From Parelaphostrongylus tenuis (lineage: Eukaryota; Nematoda; Chromadorea; Rhabditida; Metastrongylidae): a DNA stretch of 64,000 nt. Shown piece by piece: positions 47,901 to 60,720 of the stretch. The stretch's first letter is position 1, and every line of letters starts with the position of its first letter. The notes below the pieces were generated by a model. That model saw nothing but the letters and a program-made list of their open reading frames with translations, was not told the DNA's origin and searched no databases. The position numbers and the translations under genes were made by a program. The stretch lies in the NCBI GenBank assembly GCA_019055375.1, contig JAHQIW010000113.1, positions 62,001 through 126,000 of the forward strand. The letters are read 5' to 3'.

Positions 47901-50900
47901 TTCTTTCAGCCTATTTCCAGAAAGAAAGCCAATTCTAGAATTAATTTATTCCCACCACTAACCGGAGGCCCTCCAGATGAAAGTTTCGTAATCTCTAGAG
48001 GTGAGAGACCATAAAGGACAGACGAGCTCGTCAATGTACGCAGCTGTTCGACATAGAAGAACACTAACTATGATCAGGTGGGCAAACTTTTACGGGAAAT
48101 TTTGAGTTCGTTCGCAGTTAAGCAGATCTGAGTTTTGTCGCTACGAGAGGAATTTTTGAATGAGAAAAAAACGGTCTTTTGATTATTCTAAAGGAAATGC
48201 ACTTGTACAGAATAACTGCTACTTTTAAATACATTAAAGCAACAGTCTTTTATAGAGATAGTCTGATACGGTCGAAATAAAAATGCATTTCCAAAAACCG
48301 GTTTTAACAAGTCGTAATTGAATAGGACCAACAGAAAACAAATGAAAAACGACAATTTCTTGATTTGACTTTCAAAAGCTCCGATAGACATAAATCACAA
48401 GAAATTGTAAATTGATACTTAGCATGGAGGTAGGCAACAATTCTTGACAATTTGGTGACGAAGCTGCTTTTTCGATAACAGATCGCTAAGACTGTAAGAT
48501 CACTTGAAAAGTTGAGGACATCACATTCTTACGGAAAAACTCTAGAATAAGCACAAACCTGAAGTTAATAAATTGTACTTTCCAAGTAAATTTTTTTTGA
48601 AATTGGTAATCTCAAATAACTTAAAAACAAAAACTTTTGGTTTCTACTGCAAGCGGAAAAAGTGTTAATGTTGACAATACCTTAGAACTTTGTTATATCC
48701 TGCTAGAAAAATCGTGACTGTTCAGCTAAATGCGTGTTCGAAAGACATTCTCCATTTAGGAAAAGCAGAAAAAAAGCTTCATGAACTTCAAAAAGCAAGA
48801 ATTCGTGCTCGGTCGAATTGAAGACTTGCCCCTGGTTGGCAAAGATTTCCAGACTATTATGGCATTTTATGCACTTGATTATGAGCGATATTAGCATAAT
48901 ATGTAGAATCAGAATTCAAAGTAGCTATCTAACGTACCGAAATTAATTCGCACTGTCACGTGTATTTAAGAAGTCAATCTTTGCGACATGTGATTAGCTT
49001 CAGAGAATCACCAACGGTTCAGTTCTCGATCAAACTGACGACTGTGGTGAAAACTCTTAGAATTTACGTCGGTGATATCACAAGCCATTCATCGTGGCAT
49101 GAGCTTGGAAGAAAGAAGAAGGAGAGGGAACAGCGGATAGGAAAGATTGTGTTGTTGGCGAGCGGTGGATTTCCTGTGTGCAGGTTTCGTTTCGGCTTTA
49201 GCTTGTTGCACGTTCAGCAGCAGTAGCAGCAGCTGGATTGGACTAGTTTTCGAATGCCGCCGATTGTTACCAGTAAACAAGCTGATGTGTTGCTTTGCGA
49301 CGATGCTGACGAATGGGATGCTGTGCAGGATGGCTTTCGCGTGAATTCAGCTTAAGAGAACTCTATAGGGATCTAATTAATCGCAACTAATAATAAGTAA
49401 TTCTACGACTTTGTGTTGAAAAAACATTTGCATAAAGAAGCTCTACACTGAGAAAATATTTTCTTAGTCTAGAAAAACCAGTTCTCACTAGCAAAAAACA
49501 GTCTAATACTTGTCGAGCGAGGGTTGAAGTAATGAAAATTACTACATTTCAAAGTTTCGAAACTTTTTCTCACAAACTGTAGTGTACTCTACTGGTAATT
49601 AGATAAAAGCGGCTACCGTATGCTGACATGCTTATCAATCCATCTATGTGGGAGATTATGACGTATACGTAATATTAATAATCGCAGAAGAAGAGGAACA
49701 CATCAGAAATCTGTGAGAGAGAACAGATATCTTATCAACTTACTGACAAAGAAGAATAGTGCAATAGTCAGAGATGTTCTGCGACATGCATGGCGCCTTT
49801 GGTTCGATCTCGCGCTCTGGACAGAGTAACCCATCTGTTCCATTTTCAAGGTCAACAATTGGGAAAAGATATGTTTGGCTGTGTTCTTCAATAGGCAAGT
49901 CGCTTCACAGGCCAAATAAGCATTCACTCGTCTCTTCATTTCTAGGAATAGAGTGGAATCCACAGTTATTCTCTAGGTGGTTGATCAACTTCAAACGCTT
50001 TAACTTCACCATCTGTGTGAAAATGTCTATTTCATAAATAAATCCTTATCGATTACAGTCAAGCCATAATATCGCAAGTAGTTAAGCCAAATAAAAAGGT
50101 TTAATTTGCAGTAGATGAAGATGGTGAACAACGACGATCATGTTGAGAGCTTGGCTAGCTTTGCCAATAATACGTTAGATCGCCCTTTACAAGGGACTGG
50201 CTCTGTAACTGGATATACGCAGAAAAGGACATGTCAACATTACATATAAGTTTCTTTATATAAATATTCATAGCCTTAAACGGTGATTGGTACAGTTAAG
50301 GAGGAGGACTTGAGAACACCACAGATTGCACGAGTTCCACGCGTTCGGAAACAAAACCGAATCGAGAGCCGCTGCGACGAACAGGCGTGGTCGAACAATT
50401 TCAGTGACGGGCGTAGTTGCTGATCAAACAACAAGCAACAATCGCGTGAACAACGGGACAGAAACGGACGTATTCGTTCTCAGTAACGAGAAAAAACACC
50501 TATAGTACGTAGCAATTCTCCCATGCACCTCCTATGGAAACATTTGTTCTTTCAATTCATTATTCTTCGATGGTGACATCATCGAGACAGAGAACTAAAC
50601 ATGGCGATATCGAAACATCGATTTTAGTTATTCTGGATGACGTACGATATTGTCATAGAGTGATGCGATGAGATGTGTCGGTATTGCGCAAGTGGTGATC
50701 GTCATCACCAAAGCAACACCATCTACTCTCCACACCTTACACTATTCCTCATTTTTCACTACATCTTGCCACATCCCAATTTTAACTTCGACTTGCTGCT
50801 TAACTCATTTGTAACGGCGGCGAGCATTGTGAAACATGATCACAACAATACTGAAATAGGCTAAAGTTTGAATCCGATGTATGTAGAGTGAACTCGAATG

Positions 50901-50989
50901 CCGATTTTTACTCCCTAGATCAATCTCATTGACAGGTGATTGTCAACAACCACCGATCACGCTTTAAAGCCGGTAAGGACAAGGAAGAG
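44986..50989. other. unassigned; GA-rich tract and CAG patch
   Basis: A polypurine GA-rich tract at about 46260-46380 generates the 129-codon plus-strand frame at 46300-46689, which is therefore suspect. A short CAGCAGCAGTAGCAGCAGC patch lies at about 49215-49233. Slightly GC-richer sequence at 50290-50470 shows no recognisable gene. Confidence 0.4.
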
Positions 50990-51075
50990 CGAGAACCTCG
51001 ATGGTGCAATGCAAATGCGCGCTTTCCCGGTAAGGATCTTCGTGGTTCGAGTCCAATGCATGTACATCAGAGTGC
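50990..51075 (+). mobile_element. tRNA-like head fragment
   Basis: A box A-like GATGGTGCAATGCAAATGCG (from 51000) and a well-preserved box B GTGGTTCGAGTCC (51041-51053) are spaced as in a tRNA or tRNA-derived SINE. Acceptor-stem pairing was not evident, so a functional tRNA is not claimed. Confidence 0.45.
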
Positions 51076-53956
51076 AAGTTCTGCTCGTACCTCAGCGTGC
51101 ATTTAATTATATTTCCATCAAATCATTTTCGTTATTTGATTTCGCATTTGTAATCTATGTGAAAAGTTTTCTCCTCTTGATAAGGCACCAATTCGTCAAT
51201 AATGTGGTAACTTTTAATCGTTCTGAGATTCCGATGTTTATTGTTACCACTCAGCTGATCAATGCTATTACCTTTATTGCCACTATGAACACCTAAATGC
51301 AGCCATCTTCAGACTTCCATGCTTTTTTTACTCTTCATACTCTTGATATTTTACTGTCAACACGTAGCTATAAGGTGTAAAATAATGTTGTGTTCATAAC
51401 AGACAAATTTGAAACTGATGAAGTGGAAAGACCATCGAATCGGTAGTGCTTGCCCGACTGGAACTCACTAGTGGAGGGACTATGAAGTATTCAGAGGTAA
51501 ATGTAGCTAAAAATATTCAAAACCCTGATAAAGTATGCTCAGTTTGACATATACAGCCTCTCCAGTGACTTCTTGGGGTCGGATGTATACTGTAGTATTG
51601 CAGAAATTTCTCGAAATACGAAAGATTTCGCCAATAATTTGGACTCTTATCTGCGTCTCACAAAACGGTTTATCATTAGCAAGTACTTCGAGATAAACTG
51701 AAAAATGATTTGCGACATGTTATCAAAAACGTGGATAGGCTTCGCACAAACCAGGGGTAGATTGAGGGAGGAGGACAAACTCGACCATGTACGAGAAGCT
51801 TAATGACTTGGAGGATGAATGAACATAAGTTATTCGTATTAGTTGCACCACTTTTTTTTTATCAAAAACGATAAGCGGAATTTTTTCTTAGGTATAATAG
51901 ATTTTGATATTGTACAAGAATATCGTTGCTTATTACGAAATTGTTCATTAATCCACAAGAGAATCTATTTATAACGAAGTTTAGCAACAACCGTTTTGTC
52001 GATTTGCCCTTTATCTTAAGCGTGTCGTTGAAAAGACTTGTGATGTTCAAAGGTTAAGAGAAAAAAAAACAAATACAGTGGAAACGGATGACAAGGGTTC
52101 GTAAGATATGCAAAATCGGGCAAACAAAATTTTTCTGAGGGTAAAATTTGCATGCATTTATGAGTTTTATAAGTTTCTGGAACTTTACAATAAAGATGAC
52201 GTTAGATCACTTTTTTCAATATTATAATCTCAAATACCTCAAAGTGTTTCCTTCATGTCTTCAATTTGCTATTATCCAATCTATGTTACTACGTATCATT
52301 TGAATGATTCTGCTGAGAAAAAGCTCCAACTACATCGAGAATTTCACGTCTTCCGGCACTACCGAAACTCAACTGTTTCCATTGTTGACAGCGAGAAACA
52401 CGCCGCATTATCAGAACGAGTCGTGAGTGCGAACCTAAGCTGTCTCGTGCTGTCTTAAAACTTGAGATGCAACCCCATCGTCAACAGAGACGAAGGCGAT
52501 GGTGATGGTAGGGGCAAAAAACGAAAAACAAACACAAGACGGTGGATGTACACGACAAATCGGGCAAAGAATGAAACATTTGATGACTACTGGCCTTTCA
52601 CATAACTATAGTCAGCTCGTAAAGCGCAGTGAGACAGTTCTGTCTCTTTAAGTTTTAATTACTGTCCTTACTGTTTAGAAAAGGCTTACAATGAATGAGA
52701 AGATAGCTGTAAAAGTCCGCAAAGAAATTCAGTAGGCAAAGGAAATCACTGGGAAGATTTGCTGCCAATGTATTCTTTGAGTGGAATCACATTATTTCAG
52801 TGAATTTTTACTACAGATTAACTTGCTGATCAGCTTTATCAATCACAAATAACAACGCCTAGGTTTGAGCTGTTTGAAATCCGATCGTCTGCAATCAACT
52901 AACCAATGTTGATGTGAAGTAGTACGCCAAGAATAACGACGATAATGGTGATTAGTTGGCGAGTCATTTTTCTCAGCAAAAACAACTAGTAATGATCTTT
53001 ATAGGAACGTTTCTCACTGAGTTCTCCACAATTCATGTGTTCCTCATGCACCTGCAATGCTGTGAGTAGTGAGAAGTGGAAAGAAAATAAAGGGAAAAAT
53101 GCAGAGTACGTGACATTCTTAAATGAAACTGAGGAAGAGACTTCTTCGAAATGTATAGATGAACAGTAATCGTGTTCTGATATTGGAATGATCGATAGAA
53201 AAAAAGAGACATGAACTTCGGTGACCGAAATATTTGTTGGTTTACAGCATATCTGAAAAAGCGTGGAACCAACTTTTCGCAAAAAACTTTCAACCTGTCT
53301 TGTTAATTTGTCAAGTACTGAAAGTCAGAAGAAAAAGAGCTGAGCCGTTCGAAATTGACATATAGGTGGGTTTTAGCCTTGAAATATCTTTCGTCTGATA
53401 CTTCTCTCACAGTCTCCTTCAAAGAGGTGCTCAATTCCGTAGTTGAGCATAGCAATGAGAGAGATCTAATATTGCATAAAAGATAACAACTTTCAAGCGA
53501 TTCGACGACCGCATGGTCGACAAAGATCCATCAACACCAACTTTGATAGTTGCCTTTGAAGTTGTTTTTGTCTTTAAATTTCTATGAAATTCAGATATCG
53601 ATCTTTATTTACAAGTGTTTTCTTCCAAATCTGCAATTCGCTCCGCCATAATCATGGGCTACTCGCTGATTGTCCTGCAGGTGATATTCGTTTGTTTAGA
53701 GTTCACCGCTAAACTTTCAGCGCACCTCTTATGAACAAGGAAGTGGATGAGACGCACAACTCCTGACATGACCAAAGAGTTTTGACAGGCTGATGTTATA
53801 TGCAGACGGAATAAGTCACTAAGAAAGAATAACGTCAGACCATGAAATCGCTTTTGAAGAAGAGTAATCTAAGTAGCTGCTTTGGTTCATGGATCCTTAT
53901 TTTCATCTAAAGTTCAATCACTTAGTGGCTTTTTAATCATTATTATCACTATCTAG
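51076..53956. other. no recognisable gene
   Basis: Short frames only; nothing recognised before the RTE relic. Confidence 0.4.
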
Positions 53957-54845
53957 GGGTAACAATCTCACCAAAATTATTTTGGGACGATATGGGAGTA
54001 AAAATTGACGCTCGACATTGAACCATCTTCGCTTTGCTGAAAATATCGCTCTTATGAGACAAAGCATCAGTCAGGCGGAACGGTTGTTAACCAATTTTTG
54101 AAAAAGGCCGTTGCAAAGATTGGTCCCCACTAAATCTAATGAGAACTATATTTACTGTGAGCAAATGGGTTTTGAGTGCCCCATTCACTCTCAACAAAAC
54201 GAACATCTCCGAATGCTCCAGTTGTGTCTATCTAGGTCGTGAAATCCAAAATGATGAACGATCTAGCTCCAGAGTTAACCAGGAGAGAAAAGAGCGGCTT
54301 GGGAGCGTTTTAGAGCATCAAGGACGTAGTGAAGGGGACGAAGAACATCCAACTCCGTTTCATCTTTTCGACTCGACGATTATCCCTGCCCTAACGTATG
54401 CGGCAGAAGCTAGTCGCTACGTAGGCAGGATTAAATATCATTTAGCGTTATTGAACGCGCAATCGAAAGGCCAATGTTAGGAGTACCTCCCTAACTCGCA
54501 AATGAGAGAAAGTATCCGAAATTACGACTCATGTTAACGATCGGAGAACAAACGCCGTTCTACACTACAGGCTATCGAAAATAAACTGGGCCGGACACGT
54601 AATACGCTCAAACGACAACCGATCAACGAGAGCCCTTTCCGACTGGATTCTTCGGGATGTCAAGCGCTCGACAGGAAGACCACCAACCCAGCGGAGCGAT
54701 TTCTTTACTAAAAGCCTAGAAGAGATATATGATGCTGACCGAATTCCTAGAGCTAGGAGAACCCACTAGGCTATAAGGCTAGAAGTGTTGCTGGTGCCCA
54801 CTCGAGTTGCTCGACGATCAACAGAACGACAAGTAATACAGGTAA
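53957..54845 (+). mobile_element. RTE-clade non-LTR retrotransposon, decayed 3' end
   Basis: RTE elements encode an endonuclease plus reverse transcriptase that copies RNA at nicked target DNA. Only the C-terminal part is here. It starts with GVTISPKLF joined directly to WDDMGVKIDA, with a few residues of the usual RT sequence missing between. Next comes HLRFAENIALM (54024 onward), where the catalytic FADD motif reads FAEN (54033-54044). The best frame, at 54139-54480, carries APFTLNKTNISECSS, VYLGREI and HLFDSTIIPALTYAAE. After a frameshift, WAGHVIRSNDNRSTRALSDW, TGRPPTQRSDFF and YDADRIPRARRTH follow to a stop near 54770. The endonuclease and RT fingers are absent (5' truncation is typical). 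Several frameshifts make it dead. Such an element could have moved the SINEs, but this copy cannot. Confidence 0.9.
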
Positions 54846-55141
54846 TCGAAATTATTTGCTCATAAAAGGAGGAGTCTGTAAAGGAGTGGTTCCTTTACGG
54901 CAATGTCAGGATATTTTGAAATAATTTTGTTACATTCCTGCTCTTAACAGTGAAATAAATATACAGCAGCGCAGTCCACAACAGCTCCAGTAGCTCCTAA
55001 TTAGAATTCTACGAATCCGTTCAGAAAAAAATGTCACGACTTGAGTGGCAGTTATACTGCAAACAGTTTTATATGAAGTCGTACGAATTTCGGTTAACCA
55101 CTAATGAGGTTATGAGGTTCATAGTGACGGTTCTTCCACTA

Positions 55142-55428
55142 GATCTCATCATTTTATCTGAGCATACATGTCATGTGGTCTGGTAAAGGGCTCTTGTACA
55201 CGCCGATATACGTGTTTCGACCATACAGTCTCGTCAGTCGGGCAGAACCCGTCGTCTTTCAATTTATTAGCCAATCCTGTGTGGGTGCTGCAGTCACGAC
55301 ACTAAGAGGTATCGAAGGTGAACGTTTTACACTGAGAGTCAAGTGAAAATATCGCCGAGCCTACAGTGTTTTACACTCGATTGCTCTTTGGCTGGTATTT
55401 TTATAATATTATACCTTTATTTCCTTCT
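55142..55428 (-). mobile_element. decayed family 1 retrozyme-like copy, single unit
   Basis: It matches the family 1 unit from CATTTTATCTGAGCATACATG through CATGTCATGTGGTCTGGTAA, the hammerhead, GGGCAGAACCCGTCGTCT, GTCAAGTGAAA and the end TATTATACCTTT. It is the best preserved of the copies outside the 6.2-7.2 kb composite. Confidence 0.8.
55203..55241 (-). ncRNA. hammerhead ribozyme, core intact
   Basis: On the minus strand stem I CCGA (55241-55238) pairs with TCGG (55206-55203). The core is CTGACGA (55237-55231), stem II is a perfect GAC/GTC around TGTATG, and GAAA is intact. Stem III ACAC/GTAT has one C-A mismatch, and the cleavage base is A. Possibly weakly active. Confidence 0.7.
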
Positions 55429-55684
55429 TTCACTGTCGGCTAGGCTGTAGACCGTGGGCTGAAATCGTCACACTTTAGACAGATGTGTGTCGAGCTGTTT
55501 GATGGCCTCGGTACTATCATCAATACACCTGAGCAGACTCCGCATTCATATGAATATGTCGTACTATGGGGTACAATCAAAGCGTTCACCAACTATCTGA
55601 TTTTTGACTATACTTCAGCACTGAATCTTTTCATAGAGTATATCTCCTTAAGTTGTTCTGTAAGCAGTCACTTTCTTCACTTGA

Positions 55685-56012
55685 TTCGTCTCGCAGTTCT
55701 TTTCTGCGCTGATCCCAGTACTTCTAGCATTTAGTCCGTTTTCGTCTTCTTCTTGAACGTCGCAGAACACTGGTTAAGCACGTCTCCTCGCGGTCTCAAG
55801 GATAGCCTGGCTGTAGCGTTCTATAAGGCATTCGTGGCTGAATGCTGGAGAGTGTTGAGCGATGGAGACCAGCCACGCGCAGCGAAGGCAACGAGCCTCA
55901 CAACCACTCGGCCACGGCCTCCTTCATAACAGTCATTCCTAATAATTTTTCTACGAGTAGTTATAACGAATTTGGTCACTTTCTCAAAGGGTGAACCGTC
56001 CATTTGATAAAA
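55685..56012 (-). mobile_element. SINE with Ser/Leu tRNA-like head, group C, copy 2
   Basis: The minus-strand head GGAGGCCGTGGCCGAGTGGTT (about 55923-55903, given as GGCCGTGGCCGAGTGGTT) is close to the 5' half of a Ser/Leu tRNA, with box A TGGCCGAGTGG. GGTCTCCATCGC stands where box B should be. The body shares CGTTCAAGAAGAAGACG, GGCTATCCTTGAGA and CAGGCTGT-type blocks with 24283-24605. It lies only 260 bp from the family 1 copy at 55142-55428. Confidence 0.75.
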
Positions 56013-56129
56013 GTCATTGAAATGTTCAGAACATCTGTTACTTTATACCGAGAGTTTTTTTTTCACATGACCCGACTTCTTGTCTAGTGCAGGGTTCTTG
56101 TGGTTTGAATTCAATTCTCTTGCTCGTGT

Positions 56130-56405
56130 TTGTCATCGACATCTTCAAATTTGTTATTAGTGGGTTCCACAGGTGATTAGAGTTTGTCGGCTTCTTCATG
56201 AATGTCGTTGGATGGTAGAGTCAATTTCTCTGAAGTTCTCTGAAGTTCTCAGATGGTCGGGTTGGAGTGTTTCCACATTAAGGAGATTATCGCAGAAAAG
56301 CCTGATGCGGATTTCTTGAATGACGGGCTTGGCGAGCTTGAGCAGGGTCAAGCAGCATTGTGTTCGTGATGATCACATCACTACCACTGCGCTACCACTC
56401 CCTTT
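56130..56405 (-). mobile_element. group C SINE relative, copy 4
   Basis: The minus-strand head GGTAGCGCAGTGGTAGTGAT (about 56395-56376) is a good box A. TTGACCCTGC near 56350 stands where box B should be. The body has TTAGAGTTTGTCGGCTTCTTC followed by ATGAATGTCG, parallel to 55730-55765. The head differs from copies 1 and 2, so it may be a chimera or sister family. A TTCTCTGAAG decamer is tandemly repeated near 56226-56250. Confidence 0.55.
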
Positions 56406-57242
56406 TTCAATAAGAAATGTCAGAAATAATAATTACTCTATAACACTTATTTAGCAGCAGTTAGTGATACGGTTGCGAGCTAGCCAAAAGCAAACAAATT
56501 TTTCTTGGTCTGTTAGTAATTATCAGTATACAAGCTTGCAAACTCTTAACAAAGACGCCAAAAGCTCATCAGGCCTTATCTAGTAGCACAACAGACTTAC
56601 GATTGAAGGCGTAATAATTAAATAATCTCTAATTAAAAGAACTTCAGGATGAAATTTCTTACGAAACTCATCAGTTATTGACAAAATGAGTTCTTAAAAC
56701 ATTCGCTGAGTTGGAGCAGATTCTGACAAGGCGCAAACGCCTGCAGTATTCGAGTGATTGACGGACTCCCTTAGTGAGACGTCTGATTGACATTGTTGTG
56801 GCCTTCGTCGCAGGCGTTGTATGGTCATCATCGATATGACAAAACATTATTTCTTTCTTTCTCTTTCTTTCTACTGAAACACGAAACGAGCACTCCCTTA
56901 TCAGTCCGCGCCATTTCGCCGGGGACTCTGCTGTTACCCTAGTCGAATCATTGAGAGTCCTGAAACTCTAAGTCATAAGAACACTCAGATCCATGCTTGA
57001 ATGGAGACACAAAAATCGATAGGAAGAAAAGTTCTAGATAGAAATATACTCGCAAAATTAGGATGGAGTTTGAACGGTGAAATACAATCGCATCATCGAA
57101 GTGAATAAACAAGGCGAGTGTCCATCATTTCCAGAAAGTTTTGTCTTGAAAATAATTACTCGATAATCAGCATTGAGTGAATGGTCTTGGCGAAAAATAA
57201 TACAACACTTCGCTGTTCTCTATTTTTCATATGCACTTCCAA
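56406..57242. other. unassigned; short TTTC repeat
   Basis: TTTCTTTCTTTCTCTTTCTT lies at about 56850-56870. Nothing else was recognised. Confidence 0.5.
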
Positions 57243-57345
57243 AAGAAAGTTTGCGTAGCGTAGTGGTTAGAGTTACCCTGCGATACACAAAAAATCTCTT
57301 CAATCTGCTCCACGGGCACACCGTGACCTTCAGTTGTCCGCTATC
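57243..57345 (+). mobile_element. tRNA-like SINE head
   Basis: GCGTAGCGTAGTGGTTAGAG (57253-57272) is a textbook box A. A weak box B-like GACCTTCAGTTGTCC starts at 57324. The longer than usual box spacing argues for a decayed SINE rather than a tRNA gene. Confidence 0.5.
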
Positions 57346-58014
57346 AGAAAAATGGTACAAAACTTGCTTGTGAGGAGAAGTAATGATCTGGTACGGTACG
57401 ACGGCAAACCTCCGCAAATCATTGTAAAATCCGGACACACATTCAATCACCTCTGCAATGCTACGAATTGGATCGAATGCATGGGCCATCGACTCCCAGT
57501 GATCAGTCATCTCGAGAAAACTCATGAACTATTTGTCGAATAGACTTGAATTTTAGTCTCCATTATGAACAATATGTTATAAAAACTCAAGACGCCTGTT
57601 TAGGGGAAGACAGACCTTATAATTTACTCCCGCAACTGTGATAACTGCACATCGATGAACTAGACCGCTACACGAGTCCGTCAAAGATGACGCAGTGTTT
57701 AAACTTCTTGCAGCACGTCAGAACTTAAATAAAGTAGTATACCAGTCTTGCAGAGTTCTGAGAGTTATTTGTAAAGGTAATGAACGATAAGTACATAACT
57801 TCGCCGCAGAGCGAATGGGGAAAAAGGAAATATGTATCTCTGTTCGTGTGTTCGTGTATAACGTACAGATTCATTCAAACCATTGCAAGAAAACACCATC
57901 TAATTATTAGTTGCAAATGAGGAACCATTTTTTGCAAATGTATAATTCAATATTAATTTAAATGAACTAATCTTGGTGCATAGAAGAATTTTATTTTATT
58001 AAATTGAAAATTTT
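57346..58014. other. no recognisable feature
   Basis: Overlapping short frames at 57220-57543 are unrecognised. Confidence 0.35.
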
Positions 58015-58165
58015 TATTCGCCGTCGATTCCTTTACAGAGGATTAATTAGCCTCAGGGAATCGGCTGGACCGAGGGAGGGTGTTACTGATGAGTCCCAAT
58101 AGGTCGAAACAAGAGCCTGTACGGCACTAAAAGTAACAGCTCAAAACGTGCCATATCCTTAGCAG
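58015..58165 (+). mobile_element. family 2 retrozyme-like fragment
   Basis: CGCCGTCGATTCCTTTACAG, AGGATTAATTAGCCTCAGGG, AATCGGCTGGACCGAGGGAG and GTAACAGCTCAAAAC align with 63190-63325. The fragment starts abruptly after an A/T-rich stretch, consistent with truncation at one end. Confidence 0.75.
58080..58127 (+). ncRNA. hammerhead ribozyme, family 2, near-intact core
   Basis: The core CTGATGA (58086-58092) and GAAA (58106-58109) are intact. Stem II GTCC/GGTC has one U-U mismatch around loop CAATA. Stem III (58109-58120) has one mismatch and a 2-nt loop. The triplet is GTA with cleavage predicted after A58121. Stem I GTGTTA/CGGCAC pairs at five of six positions, including two G-U. Activity is uncertain. 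Confidence 0.75.
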
Positions 58166-60594
58166 AGAAGAACGTATGAACAGAACTAGTCATAATTTTA
58201 AGATCAACATAGGGTATTCTGATTTATCTGTCCGCAAAAAACGCCTCAGTTAATCAAAGAAGACATTACGGTGGCCGCATTCATATTGAGAATTGATTCT
58301 CTTTAGTTGACAGCATAAGCAAAATTCTTCCTTGTAACTACCTCGTAAAATGAATTGCACACCGCCTTCGCGTAGTGAAAAGGAGCTTTAATTTAATCAG
58401 ACAATATAAGATAGCAGCAAACAAGAACCGTTCCATATTAAAGAGGCACTGCCACTTGACACTACCCTATTTACACGGTAATTCAAGTGTATTTCAATCC
58501 AGAAGGCTTCACTCAATGCAACTCTGAGATCCCTCACTGCTAGGACCAACGTCTGTCAATCGACGTGGATCACCTGACAAGGCGAAGGCGCCATAGTGTT
58601 AAAAGAATAAGAGCGCTCTGATAGCCTTATATGAGCTGAATAGTCCAGAAAGATGTAGACTATTTATGCTGAAGTTGGGCACAAATCGAGTTATCAAAGT
58701 ACATCCTGTGTAGGTTTGCCTAAAAAGTATTATGTTGTTGTCAGAGCTCGGACGTGTGGCTTGTCAGCGTTGATTTGAATTACAAGGTGAAGGAAAGCAT
58801 TACAGTTAAGACGTCTATTTTATCACAATTGTTCGATGGGCTCAGTTGTGGTGCAAATAGTTTCCTTTCCTTTCTGGTTCAGCATGGGCATCTGCAAATC
58901 CACCTCACTTAATAATAGTAAAAACACTTTTTTTACGATACAGCGGATATCAAATTTTGCTGTAGATCCCGCACCACCGAGAGTTTGAATAGAAACAAAA
59001 ACTGTTCAGTAATCGTAAGGCCGCGAAAGATCAAGTCCTCTTTTGAGACTGTCTCGAAAAGCGCAGAAAAGATTAGTGACTCAAACTCCATAAAATGAGA
59101 TAAAAGTTTTTAACTGTAATCAAAAATACTTGAGTAGAAGTAAAAGCAAGAAAAAAGGCTATTCAAGGATATCATGCAAGACTTCAAACTTCCCGAAATT
59201 TTCGCTGAATGAATGAGAATTTTGTATAAAGAAGTCAAACGCAATGCTACCAAAACACACTCTCAAGTGAACCGAGTATTCGAGTATTCAATGAAAAATT
59301 GTGGAAACAGGCACAATACTACAGTCTTTGAATAACCTCCAGAGGACGATAACGATGATTAGCATTGTATACAGTAATCTCGTAATCAACCAATCGAAAG
59401 ACAATCGTCGACCAACGGTTTTCTTCGCTTGCACGGCTACCGTAGACCGTCAACGACAGCGCGATCTAGTGAGACCACGACGTTGTCGAATGAATTGCGG
59501 GACGTGATCGAATCGTGCTCGTAACGCTGACAAAAGTTCACAAGAGGGTCATTTTATGAGTTTTACGCCCGATGAGAAAAAGCTATTGAATCACCGGTTA
59601 ATGGACTACGTAACACCACTTAGCCTAGTTGAGAGAACCCTGAACACGAGGCATCTAGGGCTACGGCTTATGATATTTTCTCATTAGAACATTTAAAGCT
59701 TCGATATAATAAGTCCTATATACAGATTCCAAATCTAGTCTTGTTGATCAAAATCAATTGTTGAGAATTGTGCTGCTTCCTTCAATTCCAAGCGCGCATG
59801 TTTGTATATCTGAACTAATACAAACATCCAGTACATCCATTATCCATCTAATCGTCTTGCTTCTAAACACACATCTGTTAGGAAGAACGGAATACAAGAA
59901 GTATAAAGGCCTCTCGTTTAACAGAAACGGTTGACACTATTAGAAATCAGAAGACTTGTATCTCGCATTGTACTCGCATTGTAGGAGCCATCCAAAATAA
60001 TCAAAGCGCTGCCGATGAAGTTTCCTAAGGTCATCGACCCGACCTTTCTCACAAAGTAACCAAATACCCAGTGATTTAAAAACTGGGTTCGGTCGGTTCG
60101 TTGGTGAAGGGTTACATGACAACTTTGTATATATCACCTGACAGCATGCTATGAACAGTCGCGTCTAAATCAAATCCCAAATATACCACTTCTGTGTGGC
60201 CGAAATTACTGTTAGAAAGGACGAGTTGTTTGCGGTGAGTGGACAATATAAACACATATAAGCGCAACAAATAGGAATCGTAAATATATCATTTCACACA
60301 AACGAATATAGTATGCAAACTGAAACAAGGTGAAAACTCACAGGGTGGATGTGTACACTGACTTTAACTTGTATTGATGTAGTTGGAGTAGAACGTTCTT
60401 CTGCTGATGGCCTAATACAAAATGATAACATAGGGCTGTTGTCGCCGATTTCGATGACGTTATTGACAGAAACGTGTATGACGTCATAATGAATAATTTT
60501 TCAGCACAAAGATTCTGCTAAATATTCTTGAAGACTTCAAAATTGAAGCGAAATTTAGTCTAGCTCAGCTCAAATTTTTGCTTACATACTTTTC
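58166..60594. other. no recognisable gene
   Basis: Short frames only; nothing recognised. Confidence 0.4.
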
Positions 60595-60720
60595 GTTCCG
60601 AGTGTTTTCTTAAGAGCACGCTCAACTCTCAATATGCTTGATTTTTTGAGCCACACATATAGCCTGTTATAGACCACATTTCGGCTTACATTTCCACACA
60701 TCTATGTCTCTCTCATTTAC
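60595..60720 (-). mobile_element. truncated family 1 retrozyme-like fragment
   Basis: TTCCGAGTGTTTTCTTAAG, GCACGCTCAA, CTCAATATGC and TTTTTTGAGCC match the end segment of the family 1 unit. Similarity fades around a TTTCGGC word at about 60690 before a complete ribozyme appears. Confidence 0.6.

Noticed and set aside
51000..51065. Functional tRNA gene
   Set aside because: Boxes A and B are present but acceptor-stem pairing was not found by eye; treated as a tRNA-derived fragment.
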